Below, in pieces: positions 8,867-18,059 of a DNA stretch of 64,000 nt. Every line of letters starts with the position of its first letter. The stretch's first letter is position 1. The DNA comes from Gammaproteobacteria bacterium (GTDB lineage Bacteria; Pseudomonadota; Gammaproteobacteria; Burkholderiales; Nitrosomonadaceae). The position numbers were made by a program, and so were the translations under genes. The stretch spans positions 1,798,001 through 1,862,000 of the forward strand of contig CP054179.1 in assembly GCA_015709615.1 (NCBI GenBank), read 5' to 3'. Under the pieces are notes generated by a model. The model was not told the DNA's origin. It saw only the letters and a program-made list of their open reading frames with translations, and ran no database searches.

Positions 8867-9339
8867 AGGAAGCTCCGAAAAAGTGGCACGCGGCAATCAG
8901 ACCAGGCGAAATCCGGCGGGAAAGCGCATTTTCCGAATGAGCAATGGACATTTCCAGTCTGATTGCAGTGCAGCTTGACTGGGCGCGGTAGTTTTCCAGA
9001 TCTTCCCAAAAACAAATAAACAATCCCCCAAAAAAGATCCCGATAAATTCGCGCAATCTTTGTCGCCAGGTTGCACGTGAACTCTGTGCCTGTCCCACCA
9101 ATTGCTCGCAGTTAAACTGCATCCATCGTTGCAAAAAACTGGCGCTAAAAAGCAGTTTTTGCACAAGACCCTAAAGAGTTGTTCCTGCCTTCCGTAAAAC
9201 ACTCCCTGCAAATCAACCTGAGTTCTTACACAAAAAAGTCTCTTTATTACCTTTTATAAGAAATTATTTAACCATCTATTTCAGCGGCTTGTTATCAAGC
9301 CATCGAATAAGAATAACTTATCGACAAAGGAGAAGTACT
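8867..9339. other. 473-bp stretch without a supported gene
   Basis: It contains one copy of the dispersed repeat (8942-9000) and an AT-rich segment (about 9225-9290) that probably carries the promoter of the chemotaxis receptor gene. A minus-strand reading (8835-9164) includes a stretch ending FIGIFFGGLFICFWED that could be a transmembrane remnant, but it has no Shine-Dalgarno, overlaps the repeat and matches nothing I know, so it is not called. Confidence 0.45.
8942..9000 (+). repeat. Interspersed repeat, copy 2 (about 59 bp)
   Basis: Begins CAATGGACATTTCCAG and ends TTTTCCAGA. By hand alignment it is about 70% identical to 28296-28354, and its right two thirds also match 380-420. Confidence 0.5.
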
Positions 9340-9849
9340 ATGATGCTGTTAAATCGCATGTATATGTCACAGAAGCTCACTATCCTGACTGTATTTTTAT
9401 TACTGATAGCGGCAGTGCCGACGACGTTTTACATTAATTCAGTGATCGCTGAACTCGATACCACAAAACGTGAAGTAGCCGGTACAGGACCGATCATCGC
9501 TTTACAGAAAACCGTGCAATATGTTCAACAACATCGCGGCGTATCTGCTGCGTTACTGGGCGGTAATGAATCATTGGCTGGCCGTTTATCCGAAATCCAG
9601 CGTGATTTGAATAATACAATCGAAGCAGTTGACGCCAAGTTGAAAGAAGCGGAAATGTCCGCGAAAGCCGTGTCACTCTGGTCCGCGCAAAAACAACGCA
9701 TTATTGAAATTGAGCAAGCTGTTCTGGCACGCCGGCTCAAATCCCCGGAAAGTGCCGCGCAACATACTAAACTGATTGCGGATCTTCTGTTTCTTAGCGA
9801 AGAATTATTGGATGAATCGGATCTCGTGATTGATTCCGTTAAAGTGTAA
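9340..9849 (+). pseudogene. Methyl-accepting chemotaxis protein, 5' fragment (IS-interrupted)
   Basis: N-terminal part of a chemoreceptor. The start at 9340 follows AAAGGAG at a good distance. Residues 10-32 form the first transmembrane helix (LTILTVFLLLIAAVPTTFYI). The periplasmic sensor region includes VQQHRGVSAALLGG, a pattern seen in NIT/four-helix-type sensing domains. Native coding ends at GTT AAA G (9838-9844); the TAA stop at 9847-9849 is supplied by the end of the inserted IS481-family element. Joined to the fragment resuming at 10723, the intact protein would have 703 residues (505 + 1607 bases = 704 codons with stop). Confidence 0.88.
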
Positions 9850-10715
9850 GAATTTCTAGCGTTGTTTACAGTATTCAGGAGAATACTGTAGATGAACATA
9901 CACAAACGCACTCGTTTAACATTATTGGATCGTCAGGAAATCTGGCGGCTGTATCAAACCCGGCTGTGGAAGGTAGTTCAGCTGGCAGAATACTTTCACG
10001 TCAGCCGGCCAACGATTTATGACGTACTGAAACGAGCCAGACTCCAGGAATTTACTCCGCGTAGCAGTACCAATCAGCGCTTCAAGACACTGCAGTATGG
10101 CCTCAAACGTTTGGCTAAAGTAGAGCAAACCATCCAGGAACGTCTCAAGCGTGAAGCGAAGCGCTATAACAAATCTTATCCGGGCGAGCTCGTTCACCTC
10201 GATACCAAGCGGCTTCCATTATTGAAAGGACAGTCTGCCAATGAACCTCGCGAGTACCTGTTTGTGGCCATCGATGATTTCTCCAGGGAATTATATGCCG
10301 ATATCTTCCCCGATAAAACTCAATACAGCGCCGCTTGCTTTCTCATCGCTACTGTTGCCCAATGTCCTTATCAAATCGATTGCACTTATTCCGATAACGG
10401 CACGGAATTTAAAGGAACTGACGATCATGCTTTTGTCAAAGCTTGCAGGCAACACGGTATCGGTCAGAAGTTTACTCGTGTCAATCGTCCTCAAACCAAC
10501 GGGAAAGCTGAGCGCGTGATCCGCACGCTCATGGACATGTGGCACAACAAATTCTGTTTTAAAGACACTGCTGACCGACGTATTCAACTTGTCCGTTTCA
10601 TTAACTTCTACAACACCGTCAAACCCCATAAGAGTTTGTATAACGCAACCCCTTATGAAATACTCAACGCTTATTTCAATCAACCTCTCTGTAAACAACC
10701 CTGAGATTTCTTACA
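9845..10715 (+). mobile_element. IS481-family insertion sequence, 871 bp, complete
   Basis: The ends are 27-bp inverted repeats: 9845-9871 and 10689-10715 share TGTAAGAA at the tips and GTTGTTTACAG at the inner edge, 22 of 27 positions matching. The element is flanked by a perfect 7-bp direct repeat GTTAAAG (9838-9844 and 10716-10722), the target-site duplication. It holds one transposase gene in the same direction. The intact transposase, ends and duplication suggest a fairly recent insertion; it splits a chemoreceptor gene and its removal restores the frame. Confidence 0.92.
9892..10704 (+). CDS. IS481-family transposase
   Basis: A 270-residue DDE transposase. It opens with MNIHKRTRLT, typical of IS481 transposases. 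A helix-turn-helix follows (residues ~25-48, VQLAEYFHVSRPTIYDVLKR), then the integrase-core fold with catalytic residues in HLDTKR (Asp), TYSDNGTEFK (Asp) and NGKAERVIR (Glu). No frameshift or internal stop is visible, so it could be active. It stops 11 bases before the right end of the element. Confidence 0.92.
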   Translation: MNIHKRTRLTLLDRQEIWRLYQTRLWKVVQLAEYFHVSRPTIYDVLKRARLQEFTPRSSTNQRFKTLQYGLKRLAKVEQTIQERLKREAKRYNKSYPGELVHLDTKRLPLLKGQSANEPREYLFVAIDDFSRELYADIFPDKTQYSAACFLIATVAQCPYQIDCTYSDNGTEFKGTDDHAFVKACRQHGIGQKFTRVNRPQTNGKAERVIRTLMDMWHNKFCFKDTADRRIQLVRFINFYNTVKPHKSLYNATPYEILNAYFNQPLCKQP

Positions 10716-10736
10716 GTTAAAGGCACTTATTATCTG

Positions 10737-12329
10737 ATGACCGCAACCATGGTAAATGCGCCCAAGTTAGCTGAAAACATGGGACAAATGCGCGCGCTTG
10801 GCTCGGGTTTTCTGGCTTCAGGAAATTTGACCGATGAAGGACGCGCCAAATTGTCAGGCCTGCTGGGCAATGTCAATATGTTCTTTTTTGACTTTATGCG
10901 CAATATCGAGAAATCGACCCAATCCGATCCCAAAATGAAAGCTGCTCTGGAAGCAAAAGGCAATGAAGTAAAAGCGGTGATCGATAAAACGTTGCTCATG
11001 ACCAATCAGGAATTGATTCAGGCAAAGGAATTAAAACTCCCTTCCAATGAATACTTTGCCGAGTACACGCGTACCATCGACAGTATCTATGCTTACAATT
11101 CCATTGCTGCCGACAATCTGGTGCAAGCACTGCAAATCCGCCAGAAAGAATTGCAACAGACGGTATATTTTATGATCGGCGTACTGGCGGTCGTGCTGGC
11201 TTTGACCATTATGTTCGCTACCTTCATCGTACGCAGCATCACACAACCGATGCAGGAAGCGATCAATATCGCCAATGCCATAGCAACCGGCGATCTCACC
11301 AAGCAAATTGAGGTTACTTCAACAAATGAAACCGGCCGCCTGCTGCAAGCGCTGAAAACGATGAACGAAAATTTGGTCGACCTGGTCGCTAAAGTCCGCT
11401 CGGGAACCGACCAGATCACAACGGCATCGGGAGAAATTGCATCGGGTAACTCGGATTTGAGCCAACGCACGGAAGAACAGGCATCCAGCTTGGAGGAAAC
11501 GGCGTCGTCGATGGAAGAACTGACATCGACCGTCAAGCAGAATGCGGATAATGCGCGTCAGGCGAATCAACTGGCTGCGGGCGCATCCGACGTTGCGATG
11601 AAAGGCGGCGCAGTGGTCGGACAAGTGGTGCAAACCATGAGCTCGATCAATGAAAGCTCGAAAAAAATTGTCGACATCATCAGCGTGATCGACGGCATAG
11701 CCTTCCAAACCAACATCCTGGCGCTCAATGCCGCGGTTGAAGCAGCCCGCGCCGGAGAACAAGGGCGCGGATTCGCGGTGGTGGCGACGGAAGTACGCAC
11801 GCTAGCACAACGCTCGGCAGCAGCGGCGAAGGAGATCAAAGAGCTGATCAGCGACTCAGTGGCGAAAGTGGAAGACGGCACGCGCCTGGTGGACGAAGCG
11901 GGTGCGACCATGGACGAGATCGTCAATGCGGTGAAACGGGTCACGGACATCATGAGCGAGATCTCGGCGGCATCGCAAGAACAAAGCTCCGGCATTGAGC
12001 AAGTCAACCAAGCGGTGACGCAGATGGACGAGGTGACGCAACAGAATGCCGCGTTGGTGGAAGAAGCGGCGGCGGCGGCGGAATCCATGCAGGAACAAGC
12101 GCAAGCCTTAACGCAGGCAATCAGCACCTTCAAACTATCGGGAGGTCAAGGAGCGCCTGTGGCGGTTAAAAGCAGTAACCGGCCGACACCTGCCAAACTA
12201 CCCAAACGCGGGCCTGCCACCAGAAAAATAGTCGTGAAGCCTAACGTAGCAGCGGCATCTGTAACAATGCCACCGGCCCAACCGCGCAAGGTTGCAGCCG
12301 GCGGCGGTGAAGACTGGGAAGAATTCTAA
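10737..12329 (+). pseudogene. Methyl-accepting chemotaxis protein, 3' fragment (IS-interrupted)
   Basis: C-terminal part of the receptor cut at 9844; native coding resumes at 10723 in the same frame. In order: the rest of the periplasmic domain, a second transmembrane helix (TVYFMIGVLAVVLALTIMFA), a HAMP linker (RSITQPMQEAINIANAIATG), and a full cytoplasmic signalling domain with the hairpin tip IDGIAFQTNILALNAAVEAA. The protein ends GGGEDWEEF, a C-terminal pentapeptide of the kind that docks CheR/CheB. The ATG at 10737 lacks a Shine-Dalgarno, so stand-alone expression is doubtful unless IS transcription and reinitiation help. No other chemotaxis gene is in the window. Confidence 0.88.
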
Positions 12330-12360
12330 AATCCCGGCAACCGCAGGTTGATCTGCTCGA

Positions 12361-13344
12361 TCAATCTGTTATTTCTTGATCACCAACCAGCGCGCCTTGC
12401 GAACGTTCGCAGGCACGCTGGTAAGCCAGCCCGGCTACCGCCAGATCCCCCAGCGCCAGCCCCCGGAACACAAATGCCGTGCGCTCGTCCGTAGTGCAGC
12501 GCCCAGCTGCATCGCCGGTCACCAATCCGGTCAGATCGCCGCGCACCAGCGCCGGATCGACCAGCGGTTTGTCCATGCTGGCTTCCTGTTCCAGGTCATC
12601 GACGATAATCCGGTCAAACGCCACCATGCTTTCTTGCAGCCACGGCGCGGCCAGATCCGTCATGGTGACAAAAACACCGAGTTTCAGCCAGCGCGCATCC
12701 AGAAAAGGAACGAGTTGCGGCGATAAGGTTACCGATGTGACAATCAAATCCGCATCATGCATCGCTTCTCGCGCAGTTTCGCTGGCAACCGCCGTCAGTC
12801 CCATTTTTTCCGCGCTGTGGCAGAACGTATCCCGGCTCATTGTCCCGCGCCCAAACGCGCGAATCTCTGTGAGCGGAAACAACGCAGCCAGCGCCTGCAA
12901 ATGGCTATGCGCTTGCACGCCGCAACCGATAAATGCAGCAACGGAAGCATCCGGCCGTGCCAGCCGCTTGGCCGCAACGGCACTCAATCCGGCAGTACGC
13001 ACCGCCGTCACCCAGTTGCCGTCGAGCACCGCCAGCGGCAATCCGCTGCGGCTATCGAGCAAAGTAACCAGCGCGTTGATGCTGGCCAAGCCGCGTTTTG
13101 GATTATCCGGATTCAGCACCAAGGCTTTGACGGCCAGAAACGGCGGATCGTCGGCAGCCGCCAGCGTGGCCATCATGTAGCGGCCGTCCGGCGGCGTGAT
13201 CACGGCTTTGGGCGCATTCCAGACTTGTTGCCGTTTACGGCCGAGCAGCAAATGCTCGATGCTGAGTGCAATTTCCTGCGGCGCCAATTGCAGGGATTGC
13301 AATAAATCCCAAGATAAATACCGGATGCCAGAACTTTGCCGCAT
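12361..13344 (-). CDS. Ornithine cyclodeaminase / mu-crystallin family protein
   Basis: A 327-residue cytoplasmic NAD(P)-dependent enzyme. The Rossmann motif is AAFIGCGVQAHSHLQAL (about 134-150), preceded by the family segment NWVTAVRTAGLSAVAAKRLA, which includes the conserved arginine-threonine pair. Members convert ornithine to proline, reduce delta-1-pyrroline-2-carboxylate or alanine-type imines, or act on other amino acids; the substrate cannot be assigned from sequence alone. It is a single gene, convergent with the chemoreceptor and divergent from typA, with about 120 bases between the two starts. Confidence 0.85.
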   Translation of the reverse strand: MRQSSGIRYLSWDLLQSLQLAPQEIALSIEHLLLGRKRQQVWNAPKAVITPPDGRYMMATLAAADDPPFLAVKALVLNPDNPKRGLASINALVTLLDSRSGLPLAVLDGNWVTAVRTAGLSAVAAKRLARPDASVAAFIGCGVQAHSHLQALAALFPLTEIRAFGRGTMSRDTFCHSAEKMGLTAVASETAREAMHDADLIVTSVTLSPQLVPFLDARWLKLGVFVTMTDLAAPWLQESMVAFDRIIVDDLEQEASMDKPLVDPALVRGDLTGLVTGDAAGRCTTDERTAFVFRGLALGDLAVAGLAYQRACERSQGALVGDQEITD

Positions 13345-13464
13345 GGAATATTGTCTTTGATGCTTCTATTTAAGTTAATGGAAAATTAGCCATATTTTCT
13401 CTATGGCTGCTATAATACCGCCCCCGCCGCATCAACTAACAGCTTATTTTTGAGGAATTATTTT

Positions 13465-15279
13465 ATGTCTCGTCCAATCCGCAATATCGCTATCATCGCG
13501 CACGTCGACCACGGCAAAACCACGATGGTTGACAAACTGCTGCACCAAGCCGGCACCTTCGCGGCGCACCAGCAAATCTCCGAACGCGTGATGGATTCCA
13601 ACGATATTGAGCGCGAACGCGGCATCACCATTTTAGCCAAGAATTGCGCCATCGACTACGAAGGGGTTCATATCAATATCGTCGATACCCCCGGTCACGC
13701 GGATTTCGGCGGCGAAGTGGAACGCGTGTTGTCGATGGTCGACGGTGTGTTGCTGCTGGTCGATGCCGTCGAAGGTCCGATGCCGCAAACCCGTTTTGTC
13801 ACCAAAAAGGCGCTGGCGTTGGGATTGCGTCCGATTGTCGTGATCAACAAGATCGACCGGCCCGGCGCGCGTGCCGATTGGGTGGTCGATCAAACATTCG
13901 ATTTGTTCGACAAATTGGGCGCCAGCGACGAGCAACTTGATTTCCCGGTCGTGTATGCTTCGGCGTTGAACGGTTTTGCCACGCTGAATATTGAAAAACC
14001 CAGCACGGACATGCGTCCGTTGTTTGACACCATCCTCAAATACGTCCCTGCTCCCGAAGAAAATCCCGATGAACCGTTGCAACTGCAAATCAGCGCGCTG
14101 GATTATTCCAGTTTCGTCGGCCGTATCGGCATTGGCCGTATCCGCCGCGGCAAACTCAGACCTAGCCAGGAAGTCATGGTATTGATGGGCGATAAGCCGC
14201 CGAAAAAAGCCAAAGTCAATCAGGTGCTCGGTTTCCAGGGTCTGGAACGGGTGCAAATGAAAGAAGCCTTGGCCGGTGACATCGTGCTGATCAACGGCGT
14301 GGACGAACTCAGTATCGGCGCCACACTGGCCGATGTCGACAAACCCGAAGCGCTGCCGGTTCTCGCTGTTGATGAACCAACCCTGACCATGACGTTCCAG
14401 GTCAACACGTCACCATTCGCCGGCCAGGAAGGCAAATTCGTCACCAGCCGCCAATTGCGCGAACGTCTGGAAAAAGAATTGCTGACCAATGTCGCGCTGC
14501 GCATGGAAGAAACCAACGAGACCGATTCGTTCCTGATTTCCGGACGCGGTGAATTGCACCTGACCATTCTGCTGGAAAATATGCGCCGCGAAGGCTACGA
14601 GCTGGCAGTATCCCGCCCGCACGTGGTGATCCGCGAGATCGACGGCGTCAAATGCGAGCCGTTTGAAATGCTCACCGTCGATGTGGACGAAGCCAATCAA
14701 GGTGCGGTGATGGAAGCCCTGGGTGCACGCCGCGGCGATTTGCAAGATATGGTGTCGGATGCCAAAGGCCGCGTACGGCTGGATTACCGTATTCCGGCGC
14801 GCGGTCTGATCGGTTTTCAATCCGAATTCATGACCATGACACGCGGCACCGGATTAATGAGCCATGTGTTTGACGAATTCGCCCCGATGCGCCCGGAAAT
14901 CCCGCCGCGCAGAAACGGCGTGCTGATTTCCGCTGAACTGGGGGAAGCCGTCGCCTATGCGTTATGGAAACTGCAAGACCGCGGCCGCATGTTCGTCAGC
15001 CCCGGCGACCGCCTGTACGAAGGCATGGTGATCGGCATTCACACCCGCGATAACGACTTGGTGGTCAATCCGATCAAAGGCAAGCAACTGACCAATATCC
15101 GCGCATCCGGCACCGACGAAGCCGTGACGTTAATCCCGCCGATTCAACTGACCTTGGAATCCGCGATTGAATTCATCGCCGACGACGAGTTGGTGGAAAT
15201 CACGCCGCAAACGATTCGCATCCGTAAACGCTTCTTGCTCGAGCATGAACGCAAACGTGCTTCACGCGCGGCTGCGTAA
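13465..15279 (+). CDS. typA: Ribosome-associated GTPase TypA/BipA
   Basis: A translation-factor GTPase that binds the ribosome and aids 50S assembly and stress adaptation. The start at 13465 is used because GAGGAA precedes it and the protein then begins MSRPIRNIAIIAHVDHGKTT, as in the family (604 residues). G motifs: AHVDHGKTT (P-loop), DTPGHADFGGEVER (G3) and NKIDRPGA (G4). The EF-G-like domain V and the BipA-specific C-terminal domain are complete, ending RKRFLLEHERKRASR. It is a single gene followed by a weak two-way terminator. Confidence 0.95.
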   Translation: MSRPIRNIAIIAHVDHGKTTMVDKLLHQAGTFAAHQQISERVMDSNDIERERGITILAKNCAIDYEGVHINIVDTPGHADFGGEVERVLSMVDGVLLLVDAVEGPMPQTRFVTKKALALGLRPIVVINKIDRPGARADWVVDQTFDLFDKLGASDEQLDFPVVYASALNGFATLNIEKPSTDMRPLFDTILKYVPAPEENPDEPLQLQISALDYSSFVGRIGIGRIRRGKLRPSQEVMVLMGDKPPKKAKVNQVLGFQGLERVQMKEALAGDIVLINGVDELSIGATLADVDKPEALPVLAVDEPTLTMTFQVNTSPFAGQEGKFVTSRQLRERLEKELLTNVALRMEETNETDSFLISGRGELHLTILLENMRREGYELAVSRPHVVIREIDGVKCEPFEMLTVDVDEANQGAVMEALGARRGDLQDMVSDAKGRVRLDYRIPARGLIGFQSEFMTMTRGTGLMSHVFDEFAPMRPEIPPRRNGVLISAELGEAVAYALWKLQDRGRMFVSPGDRLYEGMVIGIHTRDNDLVVNPIKGKQLTNIRASGTDEAVTLIPPIQLTLESAIEFIADDELVEITPQTIRIRKRFLLEHERKRASRAAA

Positions 15280-15296
15280 TAGCTGATCTAAACAAC

Positions 15297-15321
15297 GCGC
15301 CGGTCTTAATCACACCGGCGC
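15297..15321. terminator. Probable bidirectional terminator between typA and the propeller gene
   Basis: An eight-base-pair GC-rich stem, GCGCCGGT (15297-15304) with ACCGGCGC (15314-15321), lies between two convergent genes. The following bases are only moderately T-rich (ATTCCATTCTTT), so strength is uncertain. Confidence 0.5.
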
Positions 15322-15349
15322 ATTCCATTCTTTCCGTTACAACAATCAA

Positions 15350-16408
15350 TCAGTTCGCTTTAGTTGCACCGCTTTTCAGCAAATTGGGCGGCGGGCCGAT
15401 CGGCTCAAAGTCCCTCAGCAGCGGCACATCGCTTTTATTAATCGAGCGGAGATCCATGTCGTACGTGCCGTGTGGCCCCCAGCTGCCGGTGAATTGCTTG
15501 CCGTCCGGCGTGAACGTCCAGCACATATCCTCGCCGCCGGTGTTGACCGCATCACCGAGATTCACTGGCTCCTGCCATTCACCATTGGCATTTTGCCGGG
15601 CAATCCACTCGTCATGACCGCCACGCGAACCCAAATCGGTGCGCATGCTGGTGATGATCAGACTTTTACCGTCCTTCGATAACCCCGTCCAATGCATATG
15701 GTCGCGCTGCGGTGAATTGATCTTCGGCCCCAGGCTCTCAGGCTTCTGCCACACACCGTCTTTCTTCTCGACCTTCCAGATATCGCTGTCCTGCGTCACG
15801 CCCGGCTGGTGATAACTGAAATAAATCAGGCTATCGGACGCGATGATCGGACAATGTTCCTCGCCTGTCGACGTATTGAGGCTCGGCAATTCCGGTACAT
15901 CGTTCCAGTTTCTGGCCGATTGCCACACGCCATCGACTTTCTGCACCACGTACAAATCGCCGGACAGCATATTGCCCGGCTCGTAGCGGGTGAAATAAAT
16001 CACATTGCCGTCGTCGGAAAAACTCGGCTCCAGCTCCCACGCCGCGGTATTGATGTTCGGCCCCACCTTCGGATCGATTCCCGGCCCCAAATGAACTGGC
16101 TCCTGCCACTCGCCATCGACCCGATGCGACATCCAGATATCGAAACTGTAATGACCGCCGGGCGACTGAACACTACCCTCGCGCGTCGACACAAAAATCG
16201 CCGTCTTGCCGTCGGCGCTATAAGTAATCTCCATCTCCGACCCAGACGTATTGATTTTCCCGCCGATGCTGTTCGACACCCGCGGATGCTCCGTCGCCGC
16301 ACCGCTGCCGGAATCGTGCATGCCGGGCATGGCGTGGGAAACACCCTGCGCCAGGATGAGCACTAGTGGGATGGAATATAGTTTTGGCATAAAAAAATTC
16401 TTTTTCAT
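15350..16408 (-). CDS. Secreted WD40-like (PD40) beta-propeller protein
   Basis: A 352-residue exported protein. GGAG lies eight bases before the start, and the signal peptide covers about residues 1-26 (ending SHA). The mature part is a series of propeller blades with the PD40 pattern, such as EITYSADGKTAIFVSTREG, EPSFSDDGNVIYFTRYEPG and LSKDGKSLIITSMR, each with aspartate-glycine turns. PD40 repeats occur in TolB and in enzymes of cell-surface polysaccharide or peptide metabolism; no catalytic motif is visible here. Function unknown, probably periplasmic binding. Confidence 0.75.
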   Translation of the reverse strand: MKKNFFMPKLYSIPLVLILAQGVSHAMPGMHDSGSGAATEHPRVSNSIGGKINTSGSEMEITYSADGKTAIFVSTREGSVQSPGGHYSFDIWMSHRVDGEWQEPVHLGPGIDPKVGPNINTAAWELEPSFSDDGNVIYFTRYEPGNMLSGDLYVVQKVDGVWQSARNWNDVPELPSLNTSTGEEHCPIIASDSLIYFSYHQPGVTQDSDIWKVEKKDGVWQKPESLGPKINSPQRDHMHWTGLSKDGKSLIITSMRTDLGSRGGHDEWIARQNANGEWQEPVNLGDAVNTGGEDMCWTFTPDGKQFTGSWGPHGTYDMDLRSINKSDVPLLRDFEPIGPPPNLLKSGATKAN

Positions 16409-16474
16409 TAATTGATCTCCTGTTTCAGCAAATATTTTTTCACAAGAATAGGCTGGTGTGTCTTGAGTTGCAAT

Positions 16475-17881
16475 TCAATTTTTGCTGGTATTTTTTTCCT
16501 GCCATGCCACAAATTCCAATGCACGCAGACCGAATCGAATGACATTACCGGAATGCAGATTCTGAAATTCCTCCATCACCAGCGCGACAAAACGCTCACG
16601 ATCAGCCTCGGCCACGGTATCGGGCACTTGGGCGCGGATCACTGCTAAGTCGGCTTTAACGCCGCTACGAACAATGGCCGCGACTAGCGCTGACAATTGG
16701 GTACGATAGCGCAGACGCACGGCATCCGGCGGGATTAACTGCTGCCGCACGGCGACGTATTGCTGGCAGGAACGTTCATAGGCACGCACAAAGATGTCAC
16801 GTAGCAATTCCACGCGATTAAGTTCATAGACACCGAGCAGGGCTTCAATATAATCCTTTGCAGCAACGTCGATGAAAGACAGCGGCGAAAGATTGTACCG
16901 GATAAAAGGAATATTCGCGGCCAGCCGGGAAACGCGTTTATTGACGTCCTCGAACGGTTGCAGGTAGGGCAGATGCACCATCAGAAAGAAAGCCTGCTCA
17001 AAGGGATCGAGAATTTCACCCGCCATCTCGATAATGACACCGAACAACTCTTCGATACGCTGCGGCAAGGCAACCGGCAAATAGACACTGCCGCCGATTT
17101 CGACCGGCCGGTTACGCAAACGGCCGCAAGTAGCCGGGTCGGGCATCAGACCATCCGACAAAAAGGCATGCAACGCAATCACGGTTTCAGGATTAACACC
17201 CACATGCTCGGTATCACGTACCAAATATTCAATCGCCGCTTTATGGTTGAGGATCATCTGGGTTTCCAGCGCATCCTTTCCCGCAGCGGCTTGCCCGTAT
17301 TCGATAAGGCGTTCGGTATCCAGCCGTGAATAAGTGTTGCCTTCCAGTTGCGATGAAGCCCAGGAAAGATCGATCAACAAGCGATTGAGAATGTCACGGG
17401 CAAAGGTACCCGCTGGGGCATCTTCAACAGCCGATACGCCCGGACGACCGAGGTTGTGCAATTGCGTACGTAGAGATTCTGGAAGATAGGTCGTACTGTT
17501 CGGAGTATATTGCTCCAGGAAAGACTGCTTGTAACTGACCGGCGCCCGCTGTTGCCGGGATTGACGCACATAGCGCCGGATTTCTTCCCCTTCCGGCGAT
17601 ATCGGGATATCAACTTCAGTACTCGGCGAGTTAGCGGCTAAAGCCGGTTCATGCATCCGGGCGTCGATTATTTGGGATTGGCGATAACGTAGCCCGGGAC
17701 CTTTACCGAAGGTAAACACTCGCTTCTGTTCAATCAGGTTTGCAAGACGGCGCTGCAACGTGCGGCGGCTGATTATCTGCGCCAATGCCGCATGCAGCTC
17801 GTCAATACCGACACCTTCGACGTACCGAACAATCTCGGCCTCGATCCGCTCGCTCAGATCATCGGGCAGTTTTTTAGGCAT
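16475..17881 (-). CDS. Fic family protein with N-terminal winged helix and altered active-site motif
   Basis: A 468-residue protein. Residues ~10-68 read as a winged-helix DNA-binding domain (ISRRTLQRRLANLIEQKRV). SSQLEGN (176-182) matches the Fic inhibitory motif (S/T)xxxE(G/N). The Fic core region reads HLPYLQPFEDVNKRVSRL (303-320). Aligned to the canonical HPFxDGNGRxxR, the catalytic histidine position is Gln308 and the first glycine is Val312, while Phe310, Asp312-region acid, Asn314 and Arg316 remain. Canonical Fic enzymes transfer AMP to protein hydroxyls; this variant may use His303, another reaction, or be a regulator. Palindromes directly upstream suggest it controls its own expression. 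No Shine-Dalgarno is evident. Confidence 0.8.
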   Translation of the reverse strand: MPKKLPDDLSERIEAEIVRYVEGVGIDELHAALAQIISRRTLQRRLANLIEQKRVFTFGKGPGLRYRQSQIIDARMHEPALAANSPSTEVDIPISPEGEEIRRYVRQSRQQRAPVSYKQSFLEQYTPNSTTYLPESLRTQLHNLGRPGVSAVEDAPAGTFARDILNRLLIDLSWASSQLEGNTYSRLDTERLIEYGQAAAGKDALETQMILNHKAAIEYLVRDTEHVGVNPETVIALHAFLSDGLMPDPATCGRLRNRPVEIGGSVYLPVALPQRIEELFGVIIEMAGEILDPFEQAFFLMVHLPYLQPFEDVNKRVSRLAANIPFIRYNLSPLSFIDVAAKDYIEALLGVYELNRVELLRDIFVRAYERSCQQYVAVRQQLIPPDAVRLRYRTQLSALVAAIVRSGVKADLAVIRAQVPDTVAEADRERFVALVMEEFQNLHSGNVIRFGLRALEFVAWQEKNTSKN

Positions 17882-17891
17882 AACAAAATTA

Positions 17892-17967
17892 TTTGGCGCG
17901 ATAGAAAGATTATTGCGCCAAAAGATTATCTTTATTGGCGCGATTTGTCAAAATTTGCGTCAATAAA
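17892..17967 (-). promoter_or_regulatory. Palindromic operator candidate in front of the Fic gene
   Basis: Two related inverted repeats lie just upstream of the Fic start. The first pairs TTTGGCGC (17892-17899) with GCGCCAAA (17915-17922). The second pairs TTTATTGGCGC (17931-17941) with GCGTCAATAAA (17957-17967). All arms share the core TTGGCGC or TTGACGC. Because the adjacent protein has a winged helix, autoregulation is the simplest reading, but the binding protein is inferred. Confidence 0.5.
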
Positions 17968-18059
17968 GATATGAATAGACATGATATCCCGGCAAGGCTA
18001 ACTTCAGCACATTACTTCAAAGCGTAAAAAGTTAATGTGTAACCCTCTTGAGAACAAAC

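Noticed and set aside
8835..9164. Minus-strand frame with a hydrophobic stretch (109 codons)
   Set aside because: No Shine-Dalgarno, overlaps a dispersed repeat and the end of the small membrane protein gene, and no family recognised; too weak to call.
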